Assembly: GCA_963771845.1 (NCBI GenBank)
Contig: CAVYVC010000023.1
Location: 62,001 to 126,000 of the forward strand
DNA from: VAZQ01 sp963771845
Lineage (GTDB): Bacteria > Pseudomonadota > Alphaproteobacteria > Rhizobiales > Xanthobacteraceae
Length of the DNA: 64,000 nucleotides
Direction of reading: 5' to 3'
In this document: positions 46,748 to 56,486 of the stretch, in pieces
Numbering within the stretch: the stretch's first letter is position 1
How the letters are laid out: every line of letters starts with the position of its first letter
The notes under the pieces: generated by a model
Seen by the model: only the letters and a program-made list of their open reading frames with translations
What the model was told of the DNA's origin: nothing
The model's database searches: none
Program-made: the position numbers and the translations under genes

Positions 46748-48468
46748 TCCGCCGCCTCCAATTCTCGCTCCTCGGCAGGCGCGAGCGCCTTGGCGAGCAG
46801 AGCTTCGAGCAGGCGGCGGCGGGTCTCGTCGGTGGAGGCGAGGCTCGCCTCCAGCCGGTCGCACAGCGTCATCAGCTCATCGACTTTGGCGACGATGCGG
46901 TGCTGCTCGGCAAGCGGTGGGAGGGGGACGATGAAATGTGTCACGTCCGTCAAGCGAAAGCTATTTTTGATGCCGCGCTGAGGCTCGTTGAACTGGTTTT
47001 GTGCGAACGGCGACCGGAAAAGCTCGGCAAGGTAACGGCTTTTCATCTCTGGCATTGGCCGAACCATCGCCGTGTGCTGATTGATGTAAGCCTCCCCAAA
47101 GCCTTCTGGAATCAATCCGAGCATCCCGACATCGCCCGTTATCGAGATGAGAATATCGCCGGCTTCGAGGTGCGTTCGTGTGCCTTCCCCATCAAATGGA
47201 GGCTTCACGCGCTGGACATGATCGAGGCGTAGGCGATAGTGATCCTTCGACAGATTCCCCATGCGAACGAAGATCGCACCCCCGCTGGAGTAGTGTTTCG
47301 CCCAATCCCGCGAGCCACTCGTCACAAGTTGGCTGAGGTCGCCCAGTCGAACCCATTCCCAGGCATCTGGTAGTTCGAAGGACCCATCGGCCTCTGAAAT
47401 CGGTGGCCGCGGCTTTTCTTTCCTGATCAGTCCCGCCTTCACCATCCGTGCCTTCTCGGCGGCGATCCGCTTCAGCAATTCTGACGCCGGTTCGTCGGTT
47501 GGATCCTGTGGCACGAGCTTGCCGCGGACGGCGAGGTTGAGGATGGTCTGGCGCAATTGCTTGATCTGGTCGGCACGCGCGGTGAGCGCCGTCAGGGCGT
47601 CAAGCACGAAGCGGCTGTCATCGCGGAAGGTGTCGGGATCGGGCGCGTTGAGGCGGGCGAGGCACGCCGCCGTGAGCCGATCGCGCGTCGCCTCCCGCCC
47701 AGCCCGCGCCGCCTCCAGCCGGTCGCACAGCGCCATCAGTTCATCGACCTTGGCGACGATGCGGTGCTGCTCGGCGAGCGGTGGAAGACCAACCGGGATT
47801 CGCTCAAGCACAGCTTGTTGCAAAGCAGGCACGGCAGTGCCCGCCTGATATCGAGTGAAGTCAAGGGTCGTTAAGAGCAGATAAGCCCATTCGACGTTGA
47901 TCTCACTTACGAACGTGATGCCCAAGCAATTGTTGTCGATAGCCGATCCTTTGGTCAAAATCCGCCGCTTGTTGGTCGCAATCGCTCCGCCAATTTTTGG
48001 AAAGATGATTGTCCCTGGCGGGTGGATTTTGGCCCGCATTCGGCGTGCCGCCTCGTCGTCGATGAAGTTGTTCGAAGTCGTGACGTATTTCTCGTTTCCC
48101 GGCAGGTTCATGTCGCTGACCTTCAGGAAAAAATGCGGCCCGGCTTCTAGCCCTTGTTCGTTCTTTGGAAACCCCGTTCCAATCGCCCATAAGCCAAGCG
48201 CAATCAATGGCACGGCCTGCCATGCCGGCGGCAGTTCCCCGAGTTCCTCAAGATTGTCTATCTCAAGTTCAATCTTTTTCTGTTTGCTGGTCCTCGCCTT
48301 CTCCTTCGCAACCCGCTTCAGCAATTCCGAGGCGGGTTCGTCGTTCGGGTCCTGCAGCACGAGCTTGCCGCGCACCGCTAGATCAAGAACAAAGCGCCGC
48401 AGCCGCGGGGTCGCGTCGGGCGCGTCGGCGATGTGTTCATATTGCGCGAGCAGGCGTTCGGCGTTCAT
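46744..48468 (-). CDS. hsdS: Type I restriction-modification specificity subunit HsdS
   Basis: A 574-aa S subunit with two target-recognition domains. TRD1 occupies roughly residues 75-230 and ends in the conserved PPLAEQHRIVAKVDELMALCDRLEAAR helix region. TRD2 spans about 365-530 and ends in a near-identical PPLAEQHRIVAKVDELMTLCDRLEASL. These two repeats form the spacer helices that set the distance between half-sites. The N-terminus MNAERLLAQYEHIADAPDATPRLRRFVLDLAVRGKL is a usual extension in this subfamily. The start overlaps the hsdM stop by four bases and the stop overlaps the accessory gene. The protein is intact; the DNA target is unknown. Confidence 0.94.
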   Translation of the reverse strand: MNAERLLAQYEHIADAPDATPRLRRFVLDLAVRGKLVLQDPNDEPASELLKRVAKEKARTSKQKKIELEIDNLEELGELPPAWQAVPLIALGLWAIGTGFPKNEQGLEAGPHFFLKVSDMNLPGNEKYVTTSNNFIDDEAARRMRAKIHPPGTIIFPKIGGAIATNKRRILTKGSAIDNNCLGITFVSEINVEWAYLLLTTLDFTRYQAGTAVPALQQAVLERIPVGLPPLAEQHRIVAKVDELMALCDRLEAARAGREATRDRLTAACLARLNAPDPDTFRDDSRFVLDALTALTARADQIKQLRQTILNLAVRGKLVPQDPTDEPASELLKRIAAEKARMVKAGLIRKEKPRPPISEADGSFELPDAWEWVRLGDLSQLVTSGSRDWAKHYSSGGAIFVRMGNLSKDHYRLRLDHVQRVKPPFDGEGTRTHLEAGDILISITGDVGMLGLIPEGFGEAYINQHTAMVRPMPEMKSRYLAELFRSPFAQNQFNEPQRGIKNSFRLTDVTHFIVPLPPLAEQHRIVAKVDELMTLCDRLEASLASTDETRRRLLEALLAKALAPAEERELEAAE

Positions 48469-49922
48469 CGCGCAAGCGCCTCCGCGAGAATCACCTTCAA
48501 TTGATCGCGGAGCTTCGCCGTCTCTCCCTCAGCAGATTGCAAGCTTGCGAGCAGCTCCTCGGGCTCGCCGTGGTCGTCCGCCACCGTGTGCGGGTTCTTG
48601 ATATCGAGATTGTAGCCGCGCGCCTTTACTTCATCGGCCGTCACCTTCCAGGCCAAAGGACCTTCCTCCCGCCCCTTGCGCTTGCCTCCGCCCCACCAGT
48701 CGATGCAGCCTTGCAGATGCTCGAAGCGGATCGGCCTGGTCATTGAATAGGCTGTCTGGCCTGCGGGCACGCGATGCTCCCAAAACCAGATGTCCTTGGT
48801 GGGCTCGCCCTTCTCGAAGAACAGGAGGTTGGTGCCGATTGAGGCATAGGGTTTGAACACCGAATTGGGCAGGCGAACGATTGTGTGGAGGTTGCACTCC
48901 TCCATAAGGTGCTCTTTCAGCCGCGTCTTGACGCCTTCGCCGAACAGCGTGCCGTCCGGCAGCACCACCGCGGCGCGCCCACCCGGCTTGAGGAGGCGGA
49001 TGATGAGGGCGAGGAACAAGTCGGCGGTCTCGCGCGTGCGGAAGTGCTGCGGGAAATTCGACTCGATACCGTCCTCCTCGCGGCCCCCGAATGGGGGATT
49101 GGTCAGCACGATGTCCACTCGGTCGCTTTGCGTGTAGCTGATGTATGGCCGCGCCAGCGTGTTGTCGTGACGCACGAAGCTCGGGTCCTCGATGCCGTGC
49201 AGCAGCATGTTGGTGACGCAGAGCATGTGCGGAAGCTGCTTCTTTTCCACCGCGCGAAGCGCGCTCTGCATCTTCGCCTCGTCCTCGGGCCGCTTCACGT
49301 AGCGCTTGCGCATGTGATTGATGGCACAGGTGAGGAAGCCGCCGGTGCCGCAGGCGGGATCGAGCAGGCTTTCGCCGGGCTTCGGATCGATGCGATCGGC
49401 CATGAAGGCGGTGACGGCGCGCGGCGTGTAGTATTCGCCCGCGTTGCCGGCCGATTGCAGGTCGTTGAGGAGCTGCTCGTAGAACTCGCCGAAGTGCTGG
49501 CGTTTTTTGAGGTCGTTGAAATCCACCTCGGTGATGCGGTTAACAACCTGCCGCATCAACTACCCGGATTTCATGTAGTTGTAGGCGTCCTCGAACACGT
49601 CGCGCACGACGCGCCGGCGATCGCCGGGCTTATTCGAGACGCTCAGGTTCTTCAGCGCCGGGAACAGCTCGTCGTTGACGAAGGCGAGCAGTTCCTCCCC
49701 GGTGATGCCTTCCGGGTCGGTCGCCCAGGTGCGCCATTGGTATTTCTTCGGGATCGGCGAGCGATACTCGCTTTTCGCGAGCTCCAAATCCTCATCCTGA
49801 TCGTCGATGATCTTGAGGAAGAACATCCAGCACAACTGGCTGATGCGTTGGGCGTCGCCATCGACGCCCACATCCTGGCGCATGATGTCCTGAATGGATT
49901 TGACGGTGGTGCGAACGATCAT
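48465..49922 (-). pseudogene. hsdM: Type I restriction-modification methyltransferase HsdM, in-frame amber stop
   Basis: The frame from ATG 49922 encodes the HsdM N-terminal helical domain (120 aa), ending YNYMKSG at TAG 49560-49562. The same frame continues LMRQVVNRITEVDFNDLKKRQHFGEFYEQLL and the N6-adenine methyltransferase core. SAM motif I is DPACGTGGFL and the catalytic motif IV is NPPF (in IVLTNPPFGG). A single nonsense codon, perhaps CAG to TAG, is the only lesion. The C-terminal 364-aa part has TTG/ATG starts immediately after the stop and might be translated separately or by readthrough. The start overlaps the ASCH gene and the end overlaps hsdS. Confidence 0.9.
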
Positions 49923-50230
49923 CGGTCCCTGTGCCTATAGTTCTTTGTTTGCAGAATCTTGCCCAGACGAATCGCGAAACGGCCGCACTTGTCCTTGCGG
50001 ATCCCAAGACACTGAACACGCATCAGCGGCGCCCGTGGCGCGTAGCCATTTCGAAATACGATTTCCTCATACTCCCGCCCCACCAGTCTTGCTCGCCAAT
50101 AAGCTTTATCTTCCCTGTATTCCGTCTTCTTTCGGCCTTCAGCGATTGCATCGAAGAACTCTCGATGCAGCGCCAAATGCAGGACAGGACGGCGCGTTTT
50201 CGCGCGTTGGATCAAGGTCCTCTCCTTCAT
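49919..50230 (-). CDS. ASCH domain-containing protein
   Basis: A 103-aa protein with the ASCH fold: LHLALHREFFDAIAEGRKKTEYREDKAYWRARLVGREYEEIVFRNGYA, in which the EGRKKTEYRE segment corresponds to the family's G-x-K-x-x-E-x-R motif. ASCH domains are PUA-related and thought to bind RNA or modified nucleotides, and some are nucleases. ATG 50230 overlaps the hsdR stop by one base and its stop overlaps the hsdM start, so it is an integral part of the restriction operon. It could recognise modified bases or tRNA, but no role has been shown here. Confidence 0.83.
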   Translation of the reverse strand: MKERTLIQRAKTRRPVLHLALHREFFDAIAEGRKKTEYREDKAYWRARLVGREYEEIVFRNGYAPRAPLMRVQCLGIRKDKCGRFAIRLGKILQTKNYRHRDR

Positions 50231-52295
50231 CAAGCGGTCTCCTGATAGAGCGCAGCTTGCAGTTCATGGACGGCGGCAACGAAGGCGTCCTTGCCGCCAA
50301 AAGCGCGAACGAGTTCAACGCGGGTGCCGAGCGCACTTAGCGGCGGAATCGTAAGCACGTTCGTGTCATCGAGATTGAGCACGCCTTCGTCGGCATATTT
50401 GGCAAGCAAGGCATCGAGCACGGCGCGGGCCTGGCCGCCGTATTTGGTGAACACGTCGCGCTTTTTGACGTTCTCGGCGCGCTCGCGCCGGGTCAGCGGC
50501 TTTTTGTCGAAAGCGATGTGACAGATGAGGTCGCACGGGTCGAGGTTCTTGCCCAGCTCCTCGGCAATCGGGTTGAGCGGCAGGCCCTCGGCTTCCAGTT
50601 CTTCGAGGATCGCCTGTTTGCGCGCTGCGGCCCTCCAGCGCTTGAGGAAGTCATCGAGGCTGGCGAAGTGCTTCTTCAGCGCCTTCTTGGTGAAGTCGCG
50701 CAAGGACTCGGTGACGAGCTTACCGTTCTCGTCGAGATATTCCACCCGCTCGGCGATGATGCTGGCACGCACGCCATCGACATAGATCTTGCGCTGCGGC
50801 CCCCCGTCCGGCGGCAGCGGCAACCGCGGCTGATCGACGATTGTCTCATCCGCGCCCACTTCGTAAGGGACGCCGTCCTCATCAACTTCAACTGGCATTT
50901 GCTGGTCGGGCGGCGCAATGGGATCGCCTTCGCCCGGCTCGTAAATCTGCACCGGCTCGCCATCGAAATCAGGATCGGCAAAATGGCTGGTAGCGCCACG
51001 GAAGTCGATCAGCGTGAAGTAGAACTTGCGGGTGTCCTCATGCACGCGGGTGCCGCGGCCGACGATCTGCTTGAACTCGGTCATGGAGCCGACCTCCCGG
51101 TCGAGCACGATCAGCCGGCAGGTCTGCGCATCGACTCCGGTGGAAAGCAGCCGCGAGGTGGTGACCAGCACCGGATATCTCGATTCCGGATCGATGAAAT
51201 TGCCGAGTTCGGCTTGGCCCTCGGCGTCACCGCCGGTGATGCGCATGACGTAGCGGTGGTTCTCGGCAACGAGATCGGCGTTTTCGTTGGTGAGCGCCTG
51301 GCGCATGCGCGCCGCGTGTTCCTGGTCGACGCAGAAGATAATGGTCTTCTGGAAGCGGTCGCCGCTCTCTTTCAGGAACTCCGAGACCTTGCGCGCGACC
51401 AGGTTGGTGCGGTCATCCAGCACCAGCGTGCGGTCGAAGTCCTTGGTGTTGAAGATGCGGTCCTCGACTTCCTCTCCTTCGCGGTCGAGTTGGCCCTTCT
51501 CCGGTCGGTAGCCCTCCACGTCGCGATCGATATGGACCTTCACCACCTTGTAGGGCGCAAGGAAACCGTCCCCGATGCCCTGCTTGAGCGAATAGGAATA
51601 AACCGGGTCACCGAAATAGTCGATGTTGGAAATGTATTTGGTTTCTTTCGGCGTTGCGGTCATGCCGATCTGCATCGCCGAGGAAAAATACTCGAGGATT
51701 TCCCGCCACGCCGAATCCTCCGCCGCGCTGCCACGGTGGCATTCGTCGATCACGATCAGGTCGAAGAAGCCGGACGAAAACTCGCGGAACAGCTTCTGTC
51801 GTTCTTCCGGGCCGGTGATCGCCTGATAGAGACCGAGATAGACCTCGTAGGCGGTGTCGATCCGCCGGCGCGTATCGATCGCGGTCGCAATATCGATGCT
51901 GCGGCCGTCATCGCGCTCGATGGTCTTCGACTTGGTCGAGAGCTTGGCCATCGCGCCGCCGAACGGGCGGAAGTCGTTGACCATCGTCTGATCGATGAGC
52001 ACGTTGCGATCGGCGAGATAGAGAACGCGTTTGGCGCGGCCTGCCCTCCACAGCCGCCAGATGATCTGAAAGGCGGTGTAGGTCTTGCCGGTGCCGGTCG
52101 CCATCACCAGAAGCACGCGGTTGCGGCCCTTGGCGATAGCCTCGACCGCCGCGTTGACGGCGTTGACCTGATAGTAGCGCGGCGCCTTGTCGCTGCCGTC
52201 CGCGTAATAGTCCTGAAGCACGATCTGCTCGGCTTCCGCGTCGAGACCCTTCCAGGCGCGGTAGCGCGCCCATAGATCAGCCGGCGACGGGAAGG

Positions 52296-52305
52296 CGTCG
52301 AGACC
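52296..52305. repeat. Target site duplication, left copy
   Basis: CGTCGAGACC, directly repeated at 53576-53585, flanks the ISAs1 element inside hsdR. Confidence 0.93.
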
Positions 52306-53575
52306 CAGGGGAATCGGGTGAAGAAATCATGTGGCTATTAGGCTTGCAAGGAAGTCATCGTCCCAAGCGGCAACTTTGCGTTTGAGGCGCAGGCTGTCTT
52401 TGCCAGGAGCCTTTCGAATGAGGTTGTGGGCCATATGTTTGAGGGTGGTGAAGTTAGCGGGTGCGTGATGGGTACGGATTCGGCATTCGTCATCGCGGAA
52501 CAGCATGTCCATCACCCAGTGAAGACTATTTTCGACTGACCAGTGACCGCGCACGACGGGACCCAACTGGTGCGCCAGCCATACCAAGGACGTGATGTAG
52601 AAGCGCGTCTCTTGCTCGATCTTGTCGGTCTCCGGGCTCGGCCCGGGAATTTCGCGCTTACTCTCGACCATGATGATACCCTTCAATCCCGGCCAATCGT
52701 GGCGTTCCTGCAACCAGGCCACATCATGGAACACGGTGTAGGTTCTGGTTTCGATGCGGCCGTGATCGCCGTCGACTGTTTGATCTTGGCTGATCTTTGT
52801 ATCCTTGAAGCCGTTGGCCTTTTGCTCGGCGGCGAAAACCTCGACATCTTCTCGAAGCGTGCCCTGGTTGCCTTTGAGCGCGAGCACGTAATCAGCCTTA
52901 TTGTCCACGATTTTCTGAGCGATGCCGCGCTGGCAGCCCATCGCGTCAATGGTCACGATGGCCCCCTCGATCGTCATCATGTCGAGCAGCGCCGGGATGG
53001 CGACGATCTCATTCGACTTGTCGGCCACCTTGACCTGCCCGAGGACCAGGCGCTGGCGCGCCGCGAAGGCCGAAACCATGTGGATCGGCGCCTTCGCGCC
53101 TTTCTGCTGGTAGGAGCGGCGCAGCGTCTTGCCATCGATGGCGATCACATCGGCCGGCGCGCCGGTCAGCGCTGCCACCCAGGAAACGAAGCAGCGCTGA
53201 AAGGCCTTGGCATCGAGCGTCGCAAAGATATCGCCGAGGTGATCGTGCGAGGGCGTTCCGTCACGGAACGGCCGAAACCGACGCAAAAGATCAATCTTCT
53301 TCTCGCCGAACCGCGCAATATCCACGAACGTCTCCGCTCCGCCCAGAACCGCGAGTAGACACAGCAGCAGTACCTCGTCCAGCGGATAGGTGATTTTGCC
53401 ACGCTGGCGAGGGTCCGGTAATTCCTTGAAATGATCCAGAAAAACAACGCTCTCGCCGATCGCCTCAAGGGCTATCGTAGCCTGCTCCATCGCATCCTCC
53501 GCAAACGAATCAGAGGATCACGACAGATTCAGCACTTCAGCGATTTGTCACGCGCTTCTTCACCCGATTACCCTG
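52306..53575 (-). mobile_element. ISAs1-family insertion sequence, complete, 1270 bp
   Basis: The element is bounded by inverted ends: CAGGGGAATCGGGTGAAGAA at the left and, on the other strand, CAGGGTAATCGGGTGAAGAA at the right, with one mismatch in 20. Both sides carry the 10-bp direct repeat CGTCGAGACC (52296-52305 and 53576-53585), as expected for this family. It encodes one intact transposase in the same orientation as hsdR. The intact ends, near-identical repeats and intact transposase point to a recent insertion. Confidence 0.95.
52327..53490 (-). CDS. ISAs1 family transposase
   Basis: A 387-aa DDE transposase. The N-terminus shows FLDHFKELPDPRQRGKITYPLDEVLLLCLLAVL, typical of ISAs1 and H-repeat proteins. 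The catalytic acids are in VIAIDGKTLRRS (first Asp), IVTIDAMGCQRGIA (second Asp) and VRGHWSVENSLHW (Glu). There is no interruption. Its TGA at 52327 lies just inside the left inverted end and its ATG at 53490 is 85 bases from the right end. Confidence 0.96.
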   Translation of the reverse strand: MEQATIALEAIGESVVFLDHFKELPDPRQRGKITYPLDEVLLLCLLAVLGGAETFVDIARFGEKKIDLLRRFRPFRDGTPSHDHLGDIFATLDAKAFQRCFVSWVAALTGAPADVIAIDGKTLRRSYQQKGAKAPIHMVSAFAARQRLVLGQVKVADKSNEIVAIPALLDMMTIEGAIVTIDAMGCQRGIAQKIVDNKADYVLALKGNQGTLREDVEVFAAEQKANGFKDTKISQDQTVDGDHGRIETRTYTVFHDVAWLQERHDWPGLKGIIMVESKREIPGPSPETDKIEQETRFYITSLVWLAHQLGPVVRGHWSVENSLHWVMDMLFRDDECRIRTHHAPANFTTLKHMAHNLIRKAPGKDSLRLKRKVAAWDDDFLASLIAT

Positions 53576-53585
53576 CGTCGAGACC
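53576..53585. repeat. Target site duplication, right copy
   Basis: Second copy of CGTCGAGACC, produced when the element inserted into hsdR. Confidence 0.93.
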
Positions 53586-54130
53586 GAGATCGGCTTCCCG
53601 CGGATTGCTGGCGCCGGTACGATCGTGAAATACGAAGCCGTCGCCGTTCGAGGAGAACACGAAGGGGATATCGAGGGTGGTAGCGTAATCGAGCGCCTGC
53701 TGCATCCCGCCGCCGACGCTGCAGGAGTTGTCCTTGGCCTCGATCAGGGCGAGCGGCATGTTGGGCTTGAAATAAAGGATGTAGTCGGCCCGCTTGGCTT
53801 GGCCGCGCGTCACCAGCTTTCCGCGCACGATGATGCGGCCCTTGGTGAAGCTGACCTCCTCGCGGATTTGCAGCATCTCGTCCCACCCGGCCTTGCGCAG
53901 GGCGGGCGTGATGAACTTGGTACAGATGTCGCGTTCGCTTAAGGCTCGCTTGTCCATGCCCCCCACGCGAATCCTTGGGTTTTTACAATCCGGGGTGAAC
54001 TATAGCCGCAATAGTGACTGACGCGACTCCCCGATGCGCAAGGAAGTGCGCAAGGGGAAATGCGTGCTCGGGAAAACGGCTTGCCGCTGGCGCCCAGTGC
54101 GCCGGAATCCTGCATCCGTCTGCGCACGCG

Positions 54131-55174
54131 TCAGTGATCGATCCGCAGAACAACCTTGCCAAATTGCTTGGCGGCTTCGAGATAGCGGTGAGCCTCGGCG
54201 GCTTCTTGCAGCGGGAATACGCGGTCGATAACGGTTTTGAGTTTCCCGCTGCCCAAGAGCGGCATCATGACTTCAAGATCGTGTTTGGTTGCGCTGTTTG
54301 AGCCGATAATCTTGAGCTCCTTGTGAAAGATGTAATTGACGGAAATCTTGCAGTCGTAAGATTTGGTGCCGCCTACCGTCACGACCCGGCCGCCGCGAGT
54401 GAGACACCGGATCGACTTGTCGAGGAAATCCCCGCCGACGTGCTCGACCACGAGATCGACACCGCGCTTTTGCGTGCGTCGCAGGAGCTCATCGACGAAA
54501 TCGACATTGTTGTAGTTGATCATCTCGTCTGCGCCGAGATCTTTTGCCCGCTCGAGCTTCCAGTCCGCACTCGATGTGGCGTAGACGTAGGCCCCGGCGA
54601 GCTTGCAGATCTGAATGGCCGCCATGCTTACGCCGGAGCTTGCCGAATTGACCAGTACCGTTTCGCCTGCGCGCAACGCGCCGCGATCAATCAGCATATG
54701 CCAGGCCGTCCCAAAGGCATTGGGAAAAGCCGCCGCTTGCTCGAAGCTCACGCTGTCCGGCAGTGGAATCAGATGATCGGCCGGCAGCTTGACATATTGC
54801 GCATAGGCGCCGTGCTCGTGCGCGCCCAGATAACGGTAGTCCCTGGCACAACGGTTGTGGTGGCCCGCCATGCACTGCTCGCAGCGGCCACACGGCAGGA
54901 TCCACCAGCTCGTCACGCGCTTCCCTATTGGCAGATCGGAACCGGTGTCCGGGCCCAGGGCAACCAGTTCACCGCCAAAATCGCCGCCCAGAATGTGGGG
55001 AAACTTTCCCTTGTTCGGCTTGTAGCGTCCGGCTCGCGCCATGAGGTCGTAGCCGTTGAGCCCGACCGCATGCACCTTGACCAGGGCCTCGCCGCGTTGC
55101 GGGCGCGGTACGGGAAAATCAGTAAATCTCAGAACGTCGGGATCGCCATATTGCTCGAAAATGGCAGCCTTCAT
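54131..55174 (-). CDS. Zinc-binding alcohol dehydrogenase family protein (MDR superfamily)
   Basis: A 347-aa medium-chain dehydrogenase. The GroES-like domain has the region HILGGDFGGELVALGPDTG and the structural-zinc loop with four Cys (CGRCEQCMAGHHNRCARD). The Rossmann domain has VLVNSASSGVSMAAIQICKLAGA and a GGRVVTVGGT turn. The catalytic-zinc Cys of classical enzymes is replaced by Asn in AVGLNGYDLMARAG, which suggests a quinone-reductase-like or non-classical member. ATG 55174 begins MKAAIFEQYGDPDVL, the standard start; 55201 is a longer alternative. It diverges from the downstream transporter operon. Confidence 0.88.
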   Translation of the reverse strand: MKAAIFEQYGDPDVLRFTDFPVPRPQRGEALVKVHAVGLNGYDLMARAGRYKPNKGKFPHILGGDFGGELVALGPDTGSDLPIGKRVTSWWILPCGRCEQCMAGHHNRCARDYRYLGAHEHGAYAQYVKLPADHLIPLPDSVSFEQAAAFPNAFGTAWHMLIDRGALRAGETVLVNSASSGVSMAAIQICKLAGAYVYATSSADWKLERAKDLGADEMINYNNVDFVDELLRRTQKRGVDLVVEHVGGDFLDKSIRCLTRGGRVVTVGGTKSYDCKISVNYIFHKELKIIGSNSATKHDLEVMMPLLGSGKLKTVIDRVFPLQEAAEAHRYLEAAKQFGKVVLRIDH

Positions 55175-55456
55175 CCGGTCCGGGATCAATGCGACCTCCA
55201 AAAATGAGAACGGATCAGATCGCCTCGGCGAGCTCGCGAGACGAGGAGAGTTTTGCCGTGCCAGCCATGGATGTGAAGCTCAATCGCATTCAAGATCGGG
55301 CGCTGGAAAGGCGCGGACCCCATGCCTTGTCAGGGTTTGGCGTTTTGTATAGCAAATTCAGGTGAATTCAATAACGCGCCGGTGCGACTACCCATCCCAC
55401 CGCGACAGTCAAATGGGACGGCAGGCGAGCCATTGCGCGCAGAACTGGAGACAGGG

Positions 55457-56434
55457 ATGAACAGGACCGGCAGCAGAATTCACCTCGCGCTGAAGCTCGC
55501 GGCGGTCAGCGGCTGTCTATTCGGCATGCGATCGGCGCAGGCTGCCGACAAAATCACGTTCGTGACCGATTTCGGCTATAACGGCCGGCACGCCTATTAC
55601 TTTGTCGCGCTCGAAAAAGGCTATTACGCCAGACTAGGACTGGACGTGCAGATCGTGCGCGGTCAGGGATCAGCAGACGCCGTCAAGCAGGTTGCCGCCG
55701 GAACGGCGCAGATGGGGTTTGCCGACACCGCCGCCGTCATCCTCGGCCGCGGCAACGATCAGATCCCGGCCAAAGTCGTTGCCATCGTCTATGCGAAGCC
55801 GCCACACGCGATTTACGTGCTCAGGGACTCCGGCATTACGAAGCCGAAGGACCTCGAAGGCAAAAAGATCGCGGATACCGCGTTCAGCGCCGTGCCGAAG
55901 CTGTTCGACGCCTACGCGAAGGCAGCCAAAATCGATGCAGGAAAGGTTACGTGGCTGGTTGCCACCTCCGATGCCTTGCCCGGAATGCTGACGACCGGTC
56001 GCGCCGATGGCATCGGTCAATTCATTGTGGGTGAACCGCTGCTGGCGAAATCGGCCGCACCCAAGCAGGTTTTCGCTCTCTCCTATGCCGGTGCGGGACT
56101 CGATCTCTACGGCAACGGCATCATCGCCAGTGATGAACTGATCAAATCGAAGCCGGACCTTGTTCGACGCTTCGTGACCGCGACTATGCAGGGCCTCAAG
56201 GATGCGGTTGCCAATCCGCAGGAAGCCGGCACGATGATGAACAAGCATCACCGCGAGGTCGATGCCGATATCGCGGCCGCCGAGACCAGAATCGTCGGTA
56301 CCCTCGTCGGGGCGCCGCTTGGCGTGCTCGATCCGGCGCGCGTGAAGAAAACCCTCGACATCGTGAGCGGCGCCTACACGCTGAAATATCCGGTGACGGC
56401 AGAGGATCTGTACGCACCCGGTTTCGTCAACTGA
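55457..56434 (+). CDS. ABC transporter substrate-binding protein, NMT1/SsuA-like
   Basis: A 325-aa periplasmic protein starting at ATG 55457 (ACAGGGATG). The signal peptide ends near SAQA (about residue 30). The mature start DKITFVTDFGYNGRHAYYFVALEKGYYARLGLDVQIVRGQGSADAVKQVAAG is diagnostic for the family. The ATPase and permease genes follow on the same strand, so this is a complete SsuABC/TauABC-type importer. Ligands in this family include sulfonates, pyrimidine precursors and aromatic acids; none can be assigned here. Confidence 0.9.
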   Translation: MNRTGSRIHLALKLAAVSGCLFGMRSAQAADKITFVTDFGYNGRHAYYFVALEKGYYARLGLDVQIVRGQGSADAVKQVAAGTAQMGFADTAAVILGRGNDQIPAKVVAIVYAKPPHAIYVLRDSGITKPKDLEGKKIADTAFSAVPKLFDAYAKAAKIDAGKVTWLVATSDALPGMLTTGRADGIGQFIVGEPLLAKSAAPKQVFALSYAGAGLDLYGNGIIASDELIKSKPDLVRRFVTATMQGLKDAVANPQEAGTMMNKHHREVDADIAAAETRIVGTLVGAPLGVLDPARVKKTLDIVSGAYTLKYPVTAEDLYAPGFVN

Positions 56435-56486
56435 TCTTGGTCCTATCCCGGGCAACTGCAGCGCACCCCCTTGTCCGGGATAGTTC

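Larger units (their letters stand above)
50230..53957 (-). pseudogene. hsdR: Type I restriction endonuclease subunit HsdR, disrupted by an ISAs1-family insertion
   Basis: The gene is in two parts. The 5' part (ATG 53957 to 53576) encodes MDKRALSERDICTKFITPALRKAGW and the nuclease core with ALIEAKDNSCSVGGGMQQALDYA. The 3' part (52295 to 50230) resumes exactly in frame after removal of the element and one 10-bp target copy, reading GLDA-FPSPADLWARYRAWKGLDAEAEQIVLQDYY. It then gives the helicase motor with Walker A MATGTGKTYTA, motif II IDECHRG and STGVDAQTCRLIVLDREVG. Repaired length is about 815 aa. Insertion cuts the nuclease from the motor, so restriction is lost. A TATAGT -10-like box lies upstream at 54004-53999. 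Confidence 0.92.

Noticed and set aside
50518..52275. 585-codon plus-strand frame inside hsdR
   Set aside because: Antisense to the HsdR helicase region; long only because of codon bias, without family features.
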